From: Hsuehochloa calcarea | Lineage: Eukaryota > Streptophyta > Magnoliopsida > Poales > Poaceae | NCBI GenBank assembly: GCA_036346395.1 | Contig: CM070599.1 | Location: 29,813,232 to 29,877,231, forward strand | Direction: 5' to 3' | DNA length: 64,000 bases | In this document: positions 48,236-58,663 of the stretch, in pieces | Layout: each line of letters begins with the position of its first letter | Position numbering within the stretch: the stretch's first letter is position 1 | Notes under the pieces: generated by a model | Database searches by the model: none | The model's input: the letters and a program-made list of their open reading frames with translations, nothing else | What the model was told of the DNA's origin: nothing | Made by a program: the position numbers and the translations under genes

Positions 48236-48461
48236 ACAATCAACTTCTATTTCTGTGTTGAAAACTGATGCAGGAGCTGGCACAAGAGCTAGGCATCTAC
48301 CTGCTGTCCTTGGATTGACTGGGTACACCGAGAGTGAACCGCAGCCGGCTCGGACGGTGAAGAGCATCGCCCTCGACATCGAGAAGCTTGCCAACAACCC
48401 GGAGACCTCGCCACCATGGCCTTCTTGGCCGTTCCCCACTGCCGCCTCCTTCGATCGTTGA
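48231..48461 (+). other. Coding-like fragment of unknown origin
   Basis: After an acceptor-like GACAG at about 48230 a frame of some 75 codons runs to a TGA. Its middle part is coding-like (GLTGYTESEPQPARTVKSIA, then LDIEKLANNPETSPP) with GC-rich third positions toward the end. I recognise no family. It may be a captured exon next to the AACAT repeat, or chance. Confidence 0.25.
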
Positions 48462-49689
48462 GCGTGCCTTTGTCGTCTTCGCTCGGCCACGAGATGCAAC
48501 CAGGCCTTCGCATGCACGGGTGAGATGAAGATGTGCTGGATTTGGAGGAGGATGAGTGGATTTGGGGGATTTGGAGGTGGGTGCGTGGATTTGGGGAGGA
48601 TTTGGAGATTGGACTGAGAGGATGAGGGGAATTTTTTGGGAAAGAAGGTGTGGAACCGTGGAGTGTGAACACGAGGAAATGAATTAAAGTTTGGTCTCGA
48701 GAGTACCGTCCGTTTATTATATGTAATTGAACGTAAGAACAGTAGCATTTGCCAAACAAGAATTGTACTGCTGGTCGCACAGGACAGAAAATTTCAAGCG
48801 CTTTAATAGATCGAAGTCTTCTACATCTATGAAATGCACTGTTAGTCCATTTGGAACCCGGGAGTTAGACGAATTAAACTTCTTAAAATATAGCTCTTTA
48901 TCGATTTCTTCGATGAATTGCATGCTGTAAACATCTTATATTATCTTCGATGGTACAACAATAACCCACACTCGTATTGTGGATCATTCATACGATTGAA
49001 CAACATCCATTACATAGCTGATTCTTAAAAAAAAACATCCATTACAGAGGGTCACCTGAAATCCATATTACTTACATCGCGAGGCACTCCTTCGGTTTGT
49101 ACTCTGCAGCAGTATGCCCAGCACCGTACGTTGTACATAAATACGCATTCAAGATTAAATTAATCTTATTATACATAGGGTACCCACTAATGTTAATGGT
49201 AGATTGTACCCTAATTTAATTATGTTTTGAAAAGGGAACCGTATCTACGAGGAACGTATCTTCACCATTGTATACGTTAGGTTACTCGAGTAACTTCTTG
49301 TGAACCTAGAAAACAAACTAATCATGAATATGAGATATAAGCAATGCTAATATGTAGATGTCCGCCCATTGGGGAAGTGCTGAATAAGAGAAGTTAATGC
49401 GTAATCCTGTTGAGAGTTGCTATTGAAATTTTTAAATAGCATGAAGATCAACTTTTGCATATTTTGGAAAAACACATCAGAGCATTTAAATGGAAAACGC
49501 ACGCAAAAAAAACAATTTAACAGACATATAGCAACTTTCAACTGAATTATAAAGAACTTGCACTTCAACACCACTTCCCCAGCCGACGATCATTCAAGGA
49601 TTAAACTTATGATAAGATATTACTCAATTGTGGCAAATTTCTGCATCGAGTAGTTCTTACCCAGCAATGGTTAAGAAACCTGGGCTCAG
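48462..49689. other. Intergenic, no recognisable gene
   Basis: Mostly AT-rich after 48700. Only short frames on both strands without domains. Confidence 0.5.
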
Positions 49690-49921
49690 ACCTTGCAGGC
49701 CTGGCCCATGATGGGCTCCTCATCTGCCGGTAGACTATATATAGGAGGCGATCCCTCAACTATTGTACGTACTTTTGTGAAAGTGAAATAAAGAGAAGAA
49801 AGAAGTCCCCCTATATCTCTTTATTCAATCTACTATTTGTTCTTGCATCGTTCTGTGCGATTATACGCTTGTCTACGAGGTGATTGCTCGGACTGGACTC
49901 GCCAGCGACGGTTTCTCAACA

Positions 49922-49934
49922 CGTTATCAGCACG
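49922..49934 (+). other. Primer-binding site of the copia element
   Basis: CGTTATCAGCACG follows an LTR end reading TTTCTCAACA. I recall this primer type from Retrofit/Ale-like copia elements in grasses, which fits the gag type found downstream. Confidence 0.7.
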
Positions 49935-51295
49935 ATCGACTCTGGCCTACTTCTTGGCCTTCTCTACTCGGATCGAAAGGTAATCGTCGTAGAACGACGC
50001 TCGTAGATCGAATCATATTTTCTAGATCACTTTCAATTCCGCAAAATTGACTTTCTAGATTATTTTCTACGGTGCAAATCCGCTCTAATCTACCGTGAGC
50101 CGACTTAAAGTCGTCGTCACAATATCGATCAAAAGATTGCATGAATGAGTAGATGTCGATTGCACTGTGGAGAGTAGATTGCAAATTTCCTCTAATATCC
50201 GCGAGCCGACTTGGAGTCACTGGTACAATTTCGATCGAATGATTGGTTGGAAAGAGGAATTGTTGATTGCAATGTTCATGAATGCACAAAGAAAAAAAAC
50301 GCACACGCCGCTGGTCGCCCGCATGCGGCCACGCCGCTTGCACCATCGGCCCGAAGCCGCGCCACCGGCCGCCGCATGGCCACGCTGCACACCTTGATGG
50401 CCTTGCACGGCCCCTTGCCGCCTCAGACGGTCTCGCGTCGAACGGCCGCCGCCGCACCAAGGCCATTGACTGCTCGACCGACCCATGCGCCGGCCCCGCA
50501 GACGTGCACCGAAGCCGCCTCCATCGCCCCCGACGGTGCGCCTCGCATGGCCGCATCGCACCACCGGATCGAAGTCACCGCCAACCTCCGCATGGGCGTG
50601 CCGTCGCCGAACGTGCCACCGCTTTGACGCAGCGATCGAGCCGCGCGCTTGAAGCCTCAGCCGCCCTCCCGCACGGGCGCGCTGCCGTCTAGCCGCCCTT
50701 ACGCTGCCCTCCGGCCCGGGTGGAGCTGCAGCCATTGATGGGGAACAGGGAGGGGAATTCCTATCCTCCCTGCACTTTTTTTTACCAAGTCGTATTTGCC
50801 AGATTGGGCCAAAAAGGCCAAAGAAAGGCTCGACCCGGGTGGCAAACGGAAGAAAAAAGGGGGTGGAACATCCCAAAAGTTTGCAAATAAACCCTTAGAG
50901 TTCTGGAAATTACGAGGAAATTTCGTGAATAAGAATTTTTTTAGACTCCCCCCCTAATATGGAAAATTGCATAGAAATTTTTTCAAAATTGAAATTTAGC
51001 GGATTAGCCCCTAAAAATTGCAGAATTCACTGAAAATTCATATTCCAGCAGAAAAGGATCTCGGGAAATTAATTTTTGAATCATTTTGAGCATTTGAAGC
51101 ATGTTTAACTTTGTTGTTATTATTATTTCCATGTAATTTATATATTGTATTTACTATTTTGATTATCTGTGATTGTTTATATTGCTTTTAATCACTGAAA
51201 ATAGTAGTAAATCATGAAAAATACTTAGAAAATACAAAAATATTATGAGAGTTTTTGTACCATTACTTGCAGTAATCTTATGGACTCTTTGAAAA
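49935..51295 (+). other. Copia leader with a GC-rich stretch
   Basis: Between the primer site and gag. Positions 50310-50720 are GC-rich with open frames on both strands but no domain and an appearance unlike the AT-rich copia around them. This may be an inserted or captured segment. 50880-51295 is AT-rich. Confidence 0.4.
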
Positions 51296-52325
51296 AATAT
51301 GCATATAACTGGCATCACGAACCGGTAGTTTGAAGAACTGACCTAACATGGCCAGAATTACTTGACTTGGGCATCAGACGTCGAGATCATACTTGGGGCC
51401 AAGAAGCTTCGTACGGCTATTGGATTTGGCACCTCGCAGGATGCCAATCCCACTGCTGAGGAAAATGATCAGACACTTCACTTCCTTTGACACCATCTCT
51501 ACCAAACACTCAGGAATGAGTATATGACGGAAAAAGAACATACTAGCTTTGTGGACCGCCCTAAAGAAGCAGTTCGAGAAGCTAAAGTATACCATTGTTC
51601 CTCGGGCAGAGCAGGAATGGACTTGGCTGCATTTTGTTGACTATAAGACCGTGGGAGAGTACAATTCTGCCTTGCACAGAATTTGTACCAGTCTTCAACT
51701 CTGTGGTAAGGTAACGATGGATGAGTAGAAGATTGAGAAGACTCTCTCTACGTTTCACCCGAATGCGGTGCAATCCGCATGCAACTATCGTCAAGACGGC
51801 TACAAGGAGTATGCCAAACTGATTGACATCATGCAAGTTGCGGAAGCTCAATATGATGTTTTAAAGAAAAACTACATCTCATAGCCGCCTAGTAGCAATA
51901 TTGGCCTTGAAGCCAATGCTAGCAGCTACAAGGTGAGCAAGCCCCACTCAAAGGAAAGAGGTAAGAAGGGTAAGGTCATAGGTCGCAAGGTTAAGCCAAA
52001 TGCTCAAGCCAAGAAGGGCAGACAAACGAAGCGCGGTGACAAGCCCTGTGGCGAACAGGACCAAGAATGCGACAAATGTGGCATATGGGGGCATTGGTCA
52101 CGGATTTGCCGTGAGCCGCAGCACATCATTGATGCTTTCCAGTCTAAGAAGATGGGCAAAAGACAGCATGAGGCATACCTCTCCATTGTAGGCACAAAAG
52201 ATCCACAACCATTAGTTAAACTCATGGATGTGGACAGCCCTATAGCAGCCCCCATCCCCTTTCCTTTGGATATCGCAGTGACTGCAGCCGTAGTTGCCCA
52301 AGAGGAGAAGATCGTCATGGAGTAG
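51296..52325 (+). pseudogene. Copia gag with zinc knuckle (broken)
   Basis: Translation gives 'WASDVEIILGAKKLRTAIGF', 'TVGEYNSALHRICTSLQLCG' and 'HPNAVQSACNYRQDGYKEYA', a UBN2-type gag. A CCHC knuckle (CDKCGIWGHWSRIC, about 52069-52110) follows in a 130-codon open frame. Frame shifts near 51485 and 51590 and stops near 51727 and 51880 break the N-terminal part. Confidence 0.85.
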
Positions 52326-52615
52326 ATTCAGCCAGAAGTTTCTTCGTACTTCGCTGATTCGATCTAGTGCACGCATTACACTTGGATCTTTTTATGATCA
52401 ATTGCAGTTTATGGTTATGAAACATTGAATTATTGAATAATGGTTGTAAGCTCTAGGAGAGCAAAATATTACATTCTTATTATGAGTCCTACAAGGCTTA
52501 ATTTTTCTGTATTTATAATAGCAAGTTATGTTTTGTTTTTGAAGTATTTTATTTATGTGTGGATTGCTACCTACCTCATATTAATAAATACTTTATATCA
52601 GAACGCGTGTAACGC

Positions 52616-52857
52616 CCTATGGAGGAAGCGTGCTTAGCATATAGCGGCACAACGAATACCATATTGAGAGAGACGGAATTATTTCAGTCAATAAGCAAGA
52701 ATGCTTGTAGTCTTACGACAATAGCAGGCAGAGATACTTGTATAATAGGCTCAAGAAGGGCCACAATTGTACTCCCGATAGGCACAACTTTGGTTATTGA
52801 AGAAGCCTTGTTATACCTAAAATCGCCTAGAACTCTCCTAAGTTTTAAGGATATTCG
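52616..52857 (+). pseudogene. Copia protease with altered active site, truncated by an LTR
   Basis: The frame reads 'EEACLAYSGTTNTILRETEL' where copia proteases have ADSGTT; the catalytic Asp is replaced by Tyr. It continues through 'LLYLKSPRTLLSFKDIR' and is interrupted at 52858 by the solo LTR. The host sequence resumes at 54579. Confidence 0.85.
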
Positions 52858-54573
52858 TGTTGGAAATATGCCATAGAGGCAATCATAAAGATGATTATAT
52901 TTCAATATGTTCGTAACATTGTATTATATGTTATCTTGTTCATAGAATAATATCAATAATATTTGTTATCAAGTATGTGACTTGATTGTGAAACTCTATA
53001 TTTCTGTGATGATTATTCTTAAATGTTCCCTGGTCGGAAATATATGAGAACATATATGAATAGACTAGCATATGTATTGGTTGATGACTATGTTTCACAA
53101 GTCATGGATATGGAGATATCAAACCAATAATATGGACACATGTTAGAGAACATAGTGTTGGAAAACACACACCTTGAGACACTGTTGAGATTGTTATGAT
53201 CCTATGTATCATTAGTTGGTCTCAAGAAATGATGATGTATAATCCTTAGACCTGAGATCAGCATGATTTCCTACATATGTAGTAGCACTCTTAGGGGTTG
53301 CCAAACGCTACTTGTAACTAGGTAGTTATAAAGGTAGCTTTCGGGTATGCTATAAAATATACGGAGGGATGTGACTGGTTGGATATGGAATTTGCCCCTC
53401 CTAACATAACAGGAGAGATGTCTCTGGGCCCCTCGTTGTGGTCGGATAAAGAAAGTGCATGGTCATGCCACTAGTGGTTGAAGTGTCGACCACACAAAGT
53501 TATTCGACACTTGATCGAGAAAGTATTGAACAGTCCATGGATGATACAATATATCACCTGGAGTTCAACCAGACATCGTGGGGCAAAGGGAGAATACACG
53601 ACAAGATCTTTCAGTTTGATCAGATACGGACTAGTTGTATGGAGATACGAGCTAGTCGTAGGCTGGTCGAACATGGTCACTAAGTGGTCGAAACCTGGTC
53701 GTAAGAAGTTACGAATTGGTCGAGACCAAATAGAAACTGGTCGTATAGAGATACGAGCTGGTTGTTAGTGATATGGACCTGGTCGTAGATCCTATTGCGT
53801 TAAGGTTCATCTGATATATTCTATGTGTGTTTGGAAATCGTTATGTGCTGCTAGGTACCGCTGATGACTAGTGATCGGAAAAAGAGTTTTCGAGTCACAA
53901 CCGATTACACATAAACCTATAGGGTCGCACACTTAAAGGGCTGGGATTTGATTTGGACGGTGATCCGAATTCTTGTAGGCTTCGAGTTCGTAATAGGCCT
54001 CAAGTTCGAGACCCATCATGGATGCCTACAAATAGAGGGGCGGTGGTAAGGGGTGGAATGATGATCTTTTGAAGAACTTCTCGAAATCCTAATAGCCACG
54101 TCTTTCTCAACCACGCTGCCGGTGCTAGCACTCCAGCACGTGGTATCTCTGCCCCGTACGTGTAGATACCTTAGAGGTGTTGTGGCGAAGCATCAGCACT
54201 AGGACGATCCGCAACTCACTACGACCACTTGGAGAAGCAGACGCGCGGTGAGTACATCTACTCGGAGGAGTAGACGCGTGGCGAGTACATCTACTCGGAG
54301 GAACAGACGCGCGGTGAGTACATCTACTCGGAGGAGTTAGCGCGCGGCGAGTACGACTACTCGTAGGAGAAGACGCGCGACGAGTACGACCACTCGGAGG
54401 AGAAGACGTGCGGCGAGTACGACTACGACCGTATCATCTCGCTACATCGACTCTACTTCCGCTACGAGTTGGAACGTCTAGTGGTAATCTCGTGATCTAT
54501 TACTAGCAGAGGTTCCTTGGTTGTGCTGTAAAAATTTTGTTTTGTGCTATCGTAGCCTTCTCGCGATCCTTCA
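52858..54573 (+). mobile_element. BARE/RIRE1-like solo LTR (1716 bp)
   Basis: It begins TGTTGGAAATATGCCATAGA and ends GCGATCCTTCA, flanked by the 5-bp TSD ATTCG at 52853-52857 and 54574-54578. The start matches what I recall of the BARE-1/Wis/Angela and RIRE1 copia LTRs (TGTTGGAAATATGCCCTAGAGGCAATA), and the length is in their range. There is no internal domain and no second LTR, so it is a recombined solo LTR. Inside are a GTCG-rich repetitive stretch (53630-53790) and an exact 33-bp tandem array (54232-54429). Confidence 0.93.
54232..54429 (+). repeat. Six tandem units of exactly 33 bp within the solo LTR
   Basis: Units begin GAGGAGNAGACGCGCGGYGA and end TACTCG, at 54232, 54265, 54298, 54331, 54364 and 54397. 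All six are 33 bp; they differ only by substitutions. Since 33 is a multiple of three, parts stay open when translated, but the second unit contains an in-frame TAG in that register. Confidence 0.93.
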
Positions 54574-54578
54574 ATTCG

Positions 54579-55872
54579 CGCTGACGATTTCCACGTAGAG
54601 ACTGAAGAAGTGTATGGTAAGGAATACATGCTCATTACAAAGCATGAAGATAGAAGAAAAGGGTATTAGAATGACTTTCTTCATATGAAACCGGGCTATA
54701 CTACACTAATATTAAGGCACTTGTAGCCTATACTGTCCTGAAAGCCACATTTAGAAGGTCTGAACTTTTCTATCTCTGACATGATAGATTGGGCCACCCA
54801 AGTCTTAGGAAGATGAGAAGTATAATTAACAATTCTCAAGGACATAATATCAATGTAAATAATTTTCCGAATGAGGAAGATTTTGTGTGCCCCGCATGAG
54901 CCACCGGGAAATTAATTACTAGACCTTCTGTTCTGAAAGTGAAGGATGAAATCCCTGCATTCTTGGACCGTATCCAGGGAGACATTTTTGTCCTATACAG
55001 CCCCTGTCTGGGCCATTCCGATACTTTATAGTGCTTATCGATACTTCCTCGAAATGGTCGCTCGTATGTTTGTTGTCTACGAGAAACCACACTTTTGCAA
55101 AGCTAATCTCGTAGATAATTAAAATTTAAAATAATTTATCTGATCATCATATGAAGTCCATCAGAATGGTCAATGCCAGAGAATTTACCTCGAATGCATT
55201 TGATGATTATTGCATAGCAATTGGAATTACCGTTGAGCATTCTGTACCGCATGTCCACACTCATAATGGATTTGCAAAGACATTAATTAAAAAGATTAAA
55301 TTTATTGTCCGACCGCTTTTGCAGAATTGTAATTTACCAACTACATATTGGGGACATGATGTCCTGTACGCAGCAACTCTCATCAACTTTAGACTATCGG
55401 CATATAACATTCATTCACCTATGCAACTAGCGCAAGGGCCCGCATAAAAAATTTCTCATATTCACATATTTGGTTACAAGGTTTATGTACCGATACCACC
55501 ACCACAACGAACTGCAATGAGCCCTCTCCGAACGTCTGAGATATACGTTGGTTACGAGACAACATCCATAATCAAGTATTTGGACCCCATAATAGGAGAT
55601 TTGCATACAGCCCGCTTTGCTGATAGCATATTTGATTATGATAGTTTCCCATTATTAAGGGGGAAATCAACCCCTTGATGAAAAATATCGAGAAATAACG
55701 TGGCAAGCCACGGAAATTCATGCACATGACTCGTGCACTAGTGAAGCAAATAGAGAAGTCCAAAAGATAATTGATTTGCAAGCATTAGCGAATCAACTGT
55801 CTGACCACTTTAGTGATTTGAAGAGCGTGACCAAGTCGCATATGCCTGCACGCAATGCACCAGAGAGGGTTG
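54579..55872 (+). pseudogene. Copia protease end, pre-integrase and integrase remnant
   Basis: Host copia resumes with 'DDFHVETEEVYGKEYMLITK'. It continues through 'ATGKLITRPSVLKVKDEIPA' (the usual zinc-binding Cys is degraded) to an integrase piece at 55151-55447: 'SIRMVNAREFTSNAFDDYC', 'HTHNGFAKTLIKKIKFIVRP' and 'TTYWGHDVLYAATLINFRL'. The pol linker follows ('LRTSEIYVGYETTSIIKYLD') and ends at 55872, where the next element is inserted. Numerous stops. Confidence 0.85.
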
Positions 55873-57812
55873 TGTGGATATCATAGGGATATGCTCATGA
55901 CCTTAGGATGATGTTACAATTGACAATGGCTTTAATGGTTTATCGAATCACGCGTTTTCGGCAAAAATCCAGTGCTATCAGGTCATAGGCGATCCGACCG
56001 CCGAGCGTGATCCGACCGCCACCTGGCGGTCGGACCGGTCGAAGCGGTCCGACCGACCATGGCGGCGGTCGAACCGGCCAGATATAAATAGTGGAATTTG
56101 GAGATGGGCAAAAAATAGAGGGTGTATGCAACAGAGGGGATTCTCATACACTTGGTCTCATAATTTTTGGAGCTTCTAGTCAAAAGATATATTCGTTTAA
56201 AATTTCCAAAGAGGTTTCGGATTTTAAGTCGTGAAATTTGGCTAAGTCCCTTCTGGGTGGTCTGACCGGCCGTTGAATGGCGGTCTGACCGGTTTTCCCT
56301 TGTATCGTCGGCTCTCCTAGCGGCGATGTTTGTTTGTTGAGTCAAGTTCATGAGTTTCTGTGCATATGTGTTGCATGATGCATGTTTTGACTGACGTGGG
56401 TCAAGTTGCGAAGAACTTATTCCCGAAATTGATTTTTTGGTTGTGCAGGTTGCTTGGAGATCAACGACGGTCAACGACAAGAATGATCGGGACTAGGCTT
56501 GAGAGTTGAGGTTCAGAACGATCGAGGATGCCGGGTGAATTCTATGGATTCGAGTATGGCGCAAAATGGACGAGAATGACCGAACGGGAAGTTCGGTGCG
56601 ATGGGTTGCATCAAGCGGTGCGGGGGGTCGGTGCAAATGCCATGGTGGTTTCGGTCGGAGCCGGATGGGAGAGACTTGCCGACATGAGGAGAGCCGTTGA
56701 TCAACCTACATATGGCGAAGCATGGAACTGCTTCATGAAGATTGGACTCGGTCTTTGGTGAAGGATCGAGAAAGGGTATTTTGGTAATATCACTAACATA
56801 CCGCCTTGATTGCTTTTGGCTAAACCGCGGCATAAGACGACGCAAGGAGAAGCGGTTTAGGTCAAGAGAAGATGAAAACGACGCTTTAAAATGCGTGTGT
56901 GAATTAAACCCGTTTGTGTGTGAGCTTAACGGGTGCCTAATAGGAAACTCTTCTAGAAGGTTAGCCTCCACTATAAATATGGGAGGGTGCTGTGTACCTT
57001 CTCAATCCTTTTGCTTATTTTTGAAACCCTAGTATTGTTTTTGAGATTAGGGAGTGTAGAGGTTAGTATTCTTGAAGAGGAGATTGATTATGTGCTCATG
57101 TATTGAGTTTTTTCCTCCATGTTGGAGTGGCTGTAAACCAGCAACAATCACAAATCAATCTATGCAAGTTTTCTTGAGATGAGTCTCTTTGCGTTCTTAC
57201 TTTCTATTTTGTGATTTTGGGACCGTCTTTGATTATCAAGTTTTTCTTCGGTTTCTACCCCTAATCTTGCTTGCTGTGACATGTGGGATATCATATAGGA
57301 TCATCTCTAACCCACGAGCAAGGTTTTTGATCTAGTTTTTATTTTGACTCGATTTTGAACCATTCTTCACTCAAACGGGAAAAGGTCAGAACTTTGCCAA
57401 TGATCTTCACGATCTTTGATTGGAAATTATTCCTGATATCCTAGAGAAGGTGTGTTCCAAGTTTCATCAAATTTGGAGTTGTAGATCAAAAGTTACATCT
57501 ATTTGCAACTTTATTTTTTGGGCTGATTTCACTGTTCATCAGGCTGGAGGTCAGACCGCCCAAGGTGACCGGTCCGACCGCCATTAACATAGAGGTCAGA
57601 CCGCCTATTACTTGAAAATCGAGTTTTGGTTGATTTTGATTGTTTTGCTCTGGGGTTTAGATTAGATTCAATACAAGACTTCTGTTGTGCTTGGATATTG
57701 ATCTTCATAGCTCTCATAGCTATCGGAGTGAAAATCATGTTGAATTCGATCTTTGTGAAAAAGAGATCGTGTTCCTATTCACCCCTCCTCTAGTCGCTGT
57801 TTCGGTCCAACA
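55873..57812 (+). repeat. 5' LTR of the Sirevirus-like element (1940 bp)
   Basis: It begins TGTGGATATCATAGGGATAT and ends TTCGGTCCAACA, and is followed directly by the primer site. A CACTATAAATATGGGAGG TATA box lies near 56970. It shares start, end, TATA region and overall order with 58664-60453. It carries three clusters of CGGTC-N-GACCG motifs (55985-56082, 56255-56300, 57540-57605). Confidence 0.93.
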
Positions 57813-57814
57813 AG

Positions 57815-57826
57815 TGGTATCAGAGC
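57815..57826 (+). other. Primer-binding site of the Sirevirus-like element
   Basis: TGGTATCAGAGC, two bases after the LTR end; initiator-Met tRNA type. Confidence 0.93.
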
Positions 57827-57869
57827 TCGGTTAGTTCAATCTTGATCTTAACCGGTCACTGAACTTGGC

Positions 57870-58663
57870 GATGGATAAGTACTTCACAAAGTCACATGTC
57901 TTTGATGGGCTCGACTATGCCTATTGAAAGAATCGCAAGCGTGTCTACCTTCAGAGCGAAGGATAAGCTATATGGGAGGTTGTTCGAGCTCCGCTCGTTT
58001 TGCCCGAGGTTGCTACGCCGGATTCAGCAGCCCTCTTGGCTAACAACCATAAGGCAAAGAACCTCCTATATACCAGACTTAGTAGACAGGAGTACAATAG
58101 AATCTGTCACCTTGAGACCACGTACGAGATCTAGAGCACCCTCGAAACCTACCATGAAGGTTCGTCCCAGATCAAACAAGTGTGTCAGATGGTATTTAAG
58201 CGAGAGTATAACAAGTTCGAGATGCATCCTGGAGAAATCATCTTTGACGTCTTTACTCATTTCAACAAGGTGCTCAACCAACCGAGAGCGGTTGATATTG
58301 AATATTCTCAATCTGAGAATGCCACCCACCTCTTGGCTGCAATCAACACCAAGGAGTGGGAGATGAAGGCTACCGCCATTGAGGAGAACGTCAACCTTTC
58401 GAGTCTTACTTTGAAGTTGCTTTATAGCAAACTCAAGACCCATGAAATTAAAATAGTTGACCATCCCAAGAAGGAGAATATGGCTTTAATAGCAGATCCT
58501 CTCAAGAGAGCTTTTTAATGATTTTTCTGAGTCTTCTTATGGATTTTCTCTTGCTTGTTTATCTGCTATCCATGAAAAGGGACTTGAGAGTATCCCTGAG
58601 GCTGAATTAGCCCTTCTAACCAGAAAGTTCACAAGGGCCTATAACAATGTGATAAACAAAAAG
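57870..58663 (+). pseudogene. Sirevirus-like gag, N-terminal part
   Basis: Translation starts near ATGGATAAGTACTTC (57870) and shows a UBN2-type gag with frame changes. 'MCQMVFKREYNKFEMHPGE' to 'HLLAAINTKEWEMKATAI' lies in one 112-codon frame (58180-58518). It continues as 'LACLSAIHEKGLESIPEAE' and 'LALLTRKFTRAYNNVINK' up to the LTR insertion at 58664. The coding sequence resumes at 60459. Confidence 0.85.

Larger units (their letters stand above)
49690..55872 (+). mobile_element. Degenerate Ty1-copia element, twice interrupted
   Basis: The end of a 5' LTR with a TATATATAGG box (about 49735) is followed by a CGTTATCAGCACG primer site, gag with zinc knuckle, protease, and a partial integrase. 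A BARE/RIRE1-like solo LTR (52858-54573) is inserted in the protease region. The element is cut off at 55872, at the pol linker, by a Sirevirus-like insertion. Its remaining RT, RNase H and 3' LTR are not in the window. Multiple stops make it inactive. The start coordinate is approximate because the LTR's left end could not be fixed. Confidence 0.85.

Noticed and set aside
50211..50876. Long frames on both strands in the GC-rich copia leader
   Set aside because: Overlapping alanine/arginine-rich frames in GC-rich DNA, no domain; left as an unexplained segment of the leader.
54232..54429. 33-bp repeats as a CRISPR-like array
   Set aside because: The units are contiguous with no unique spacers and lie inside an LTR in a plant nuclear genome.
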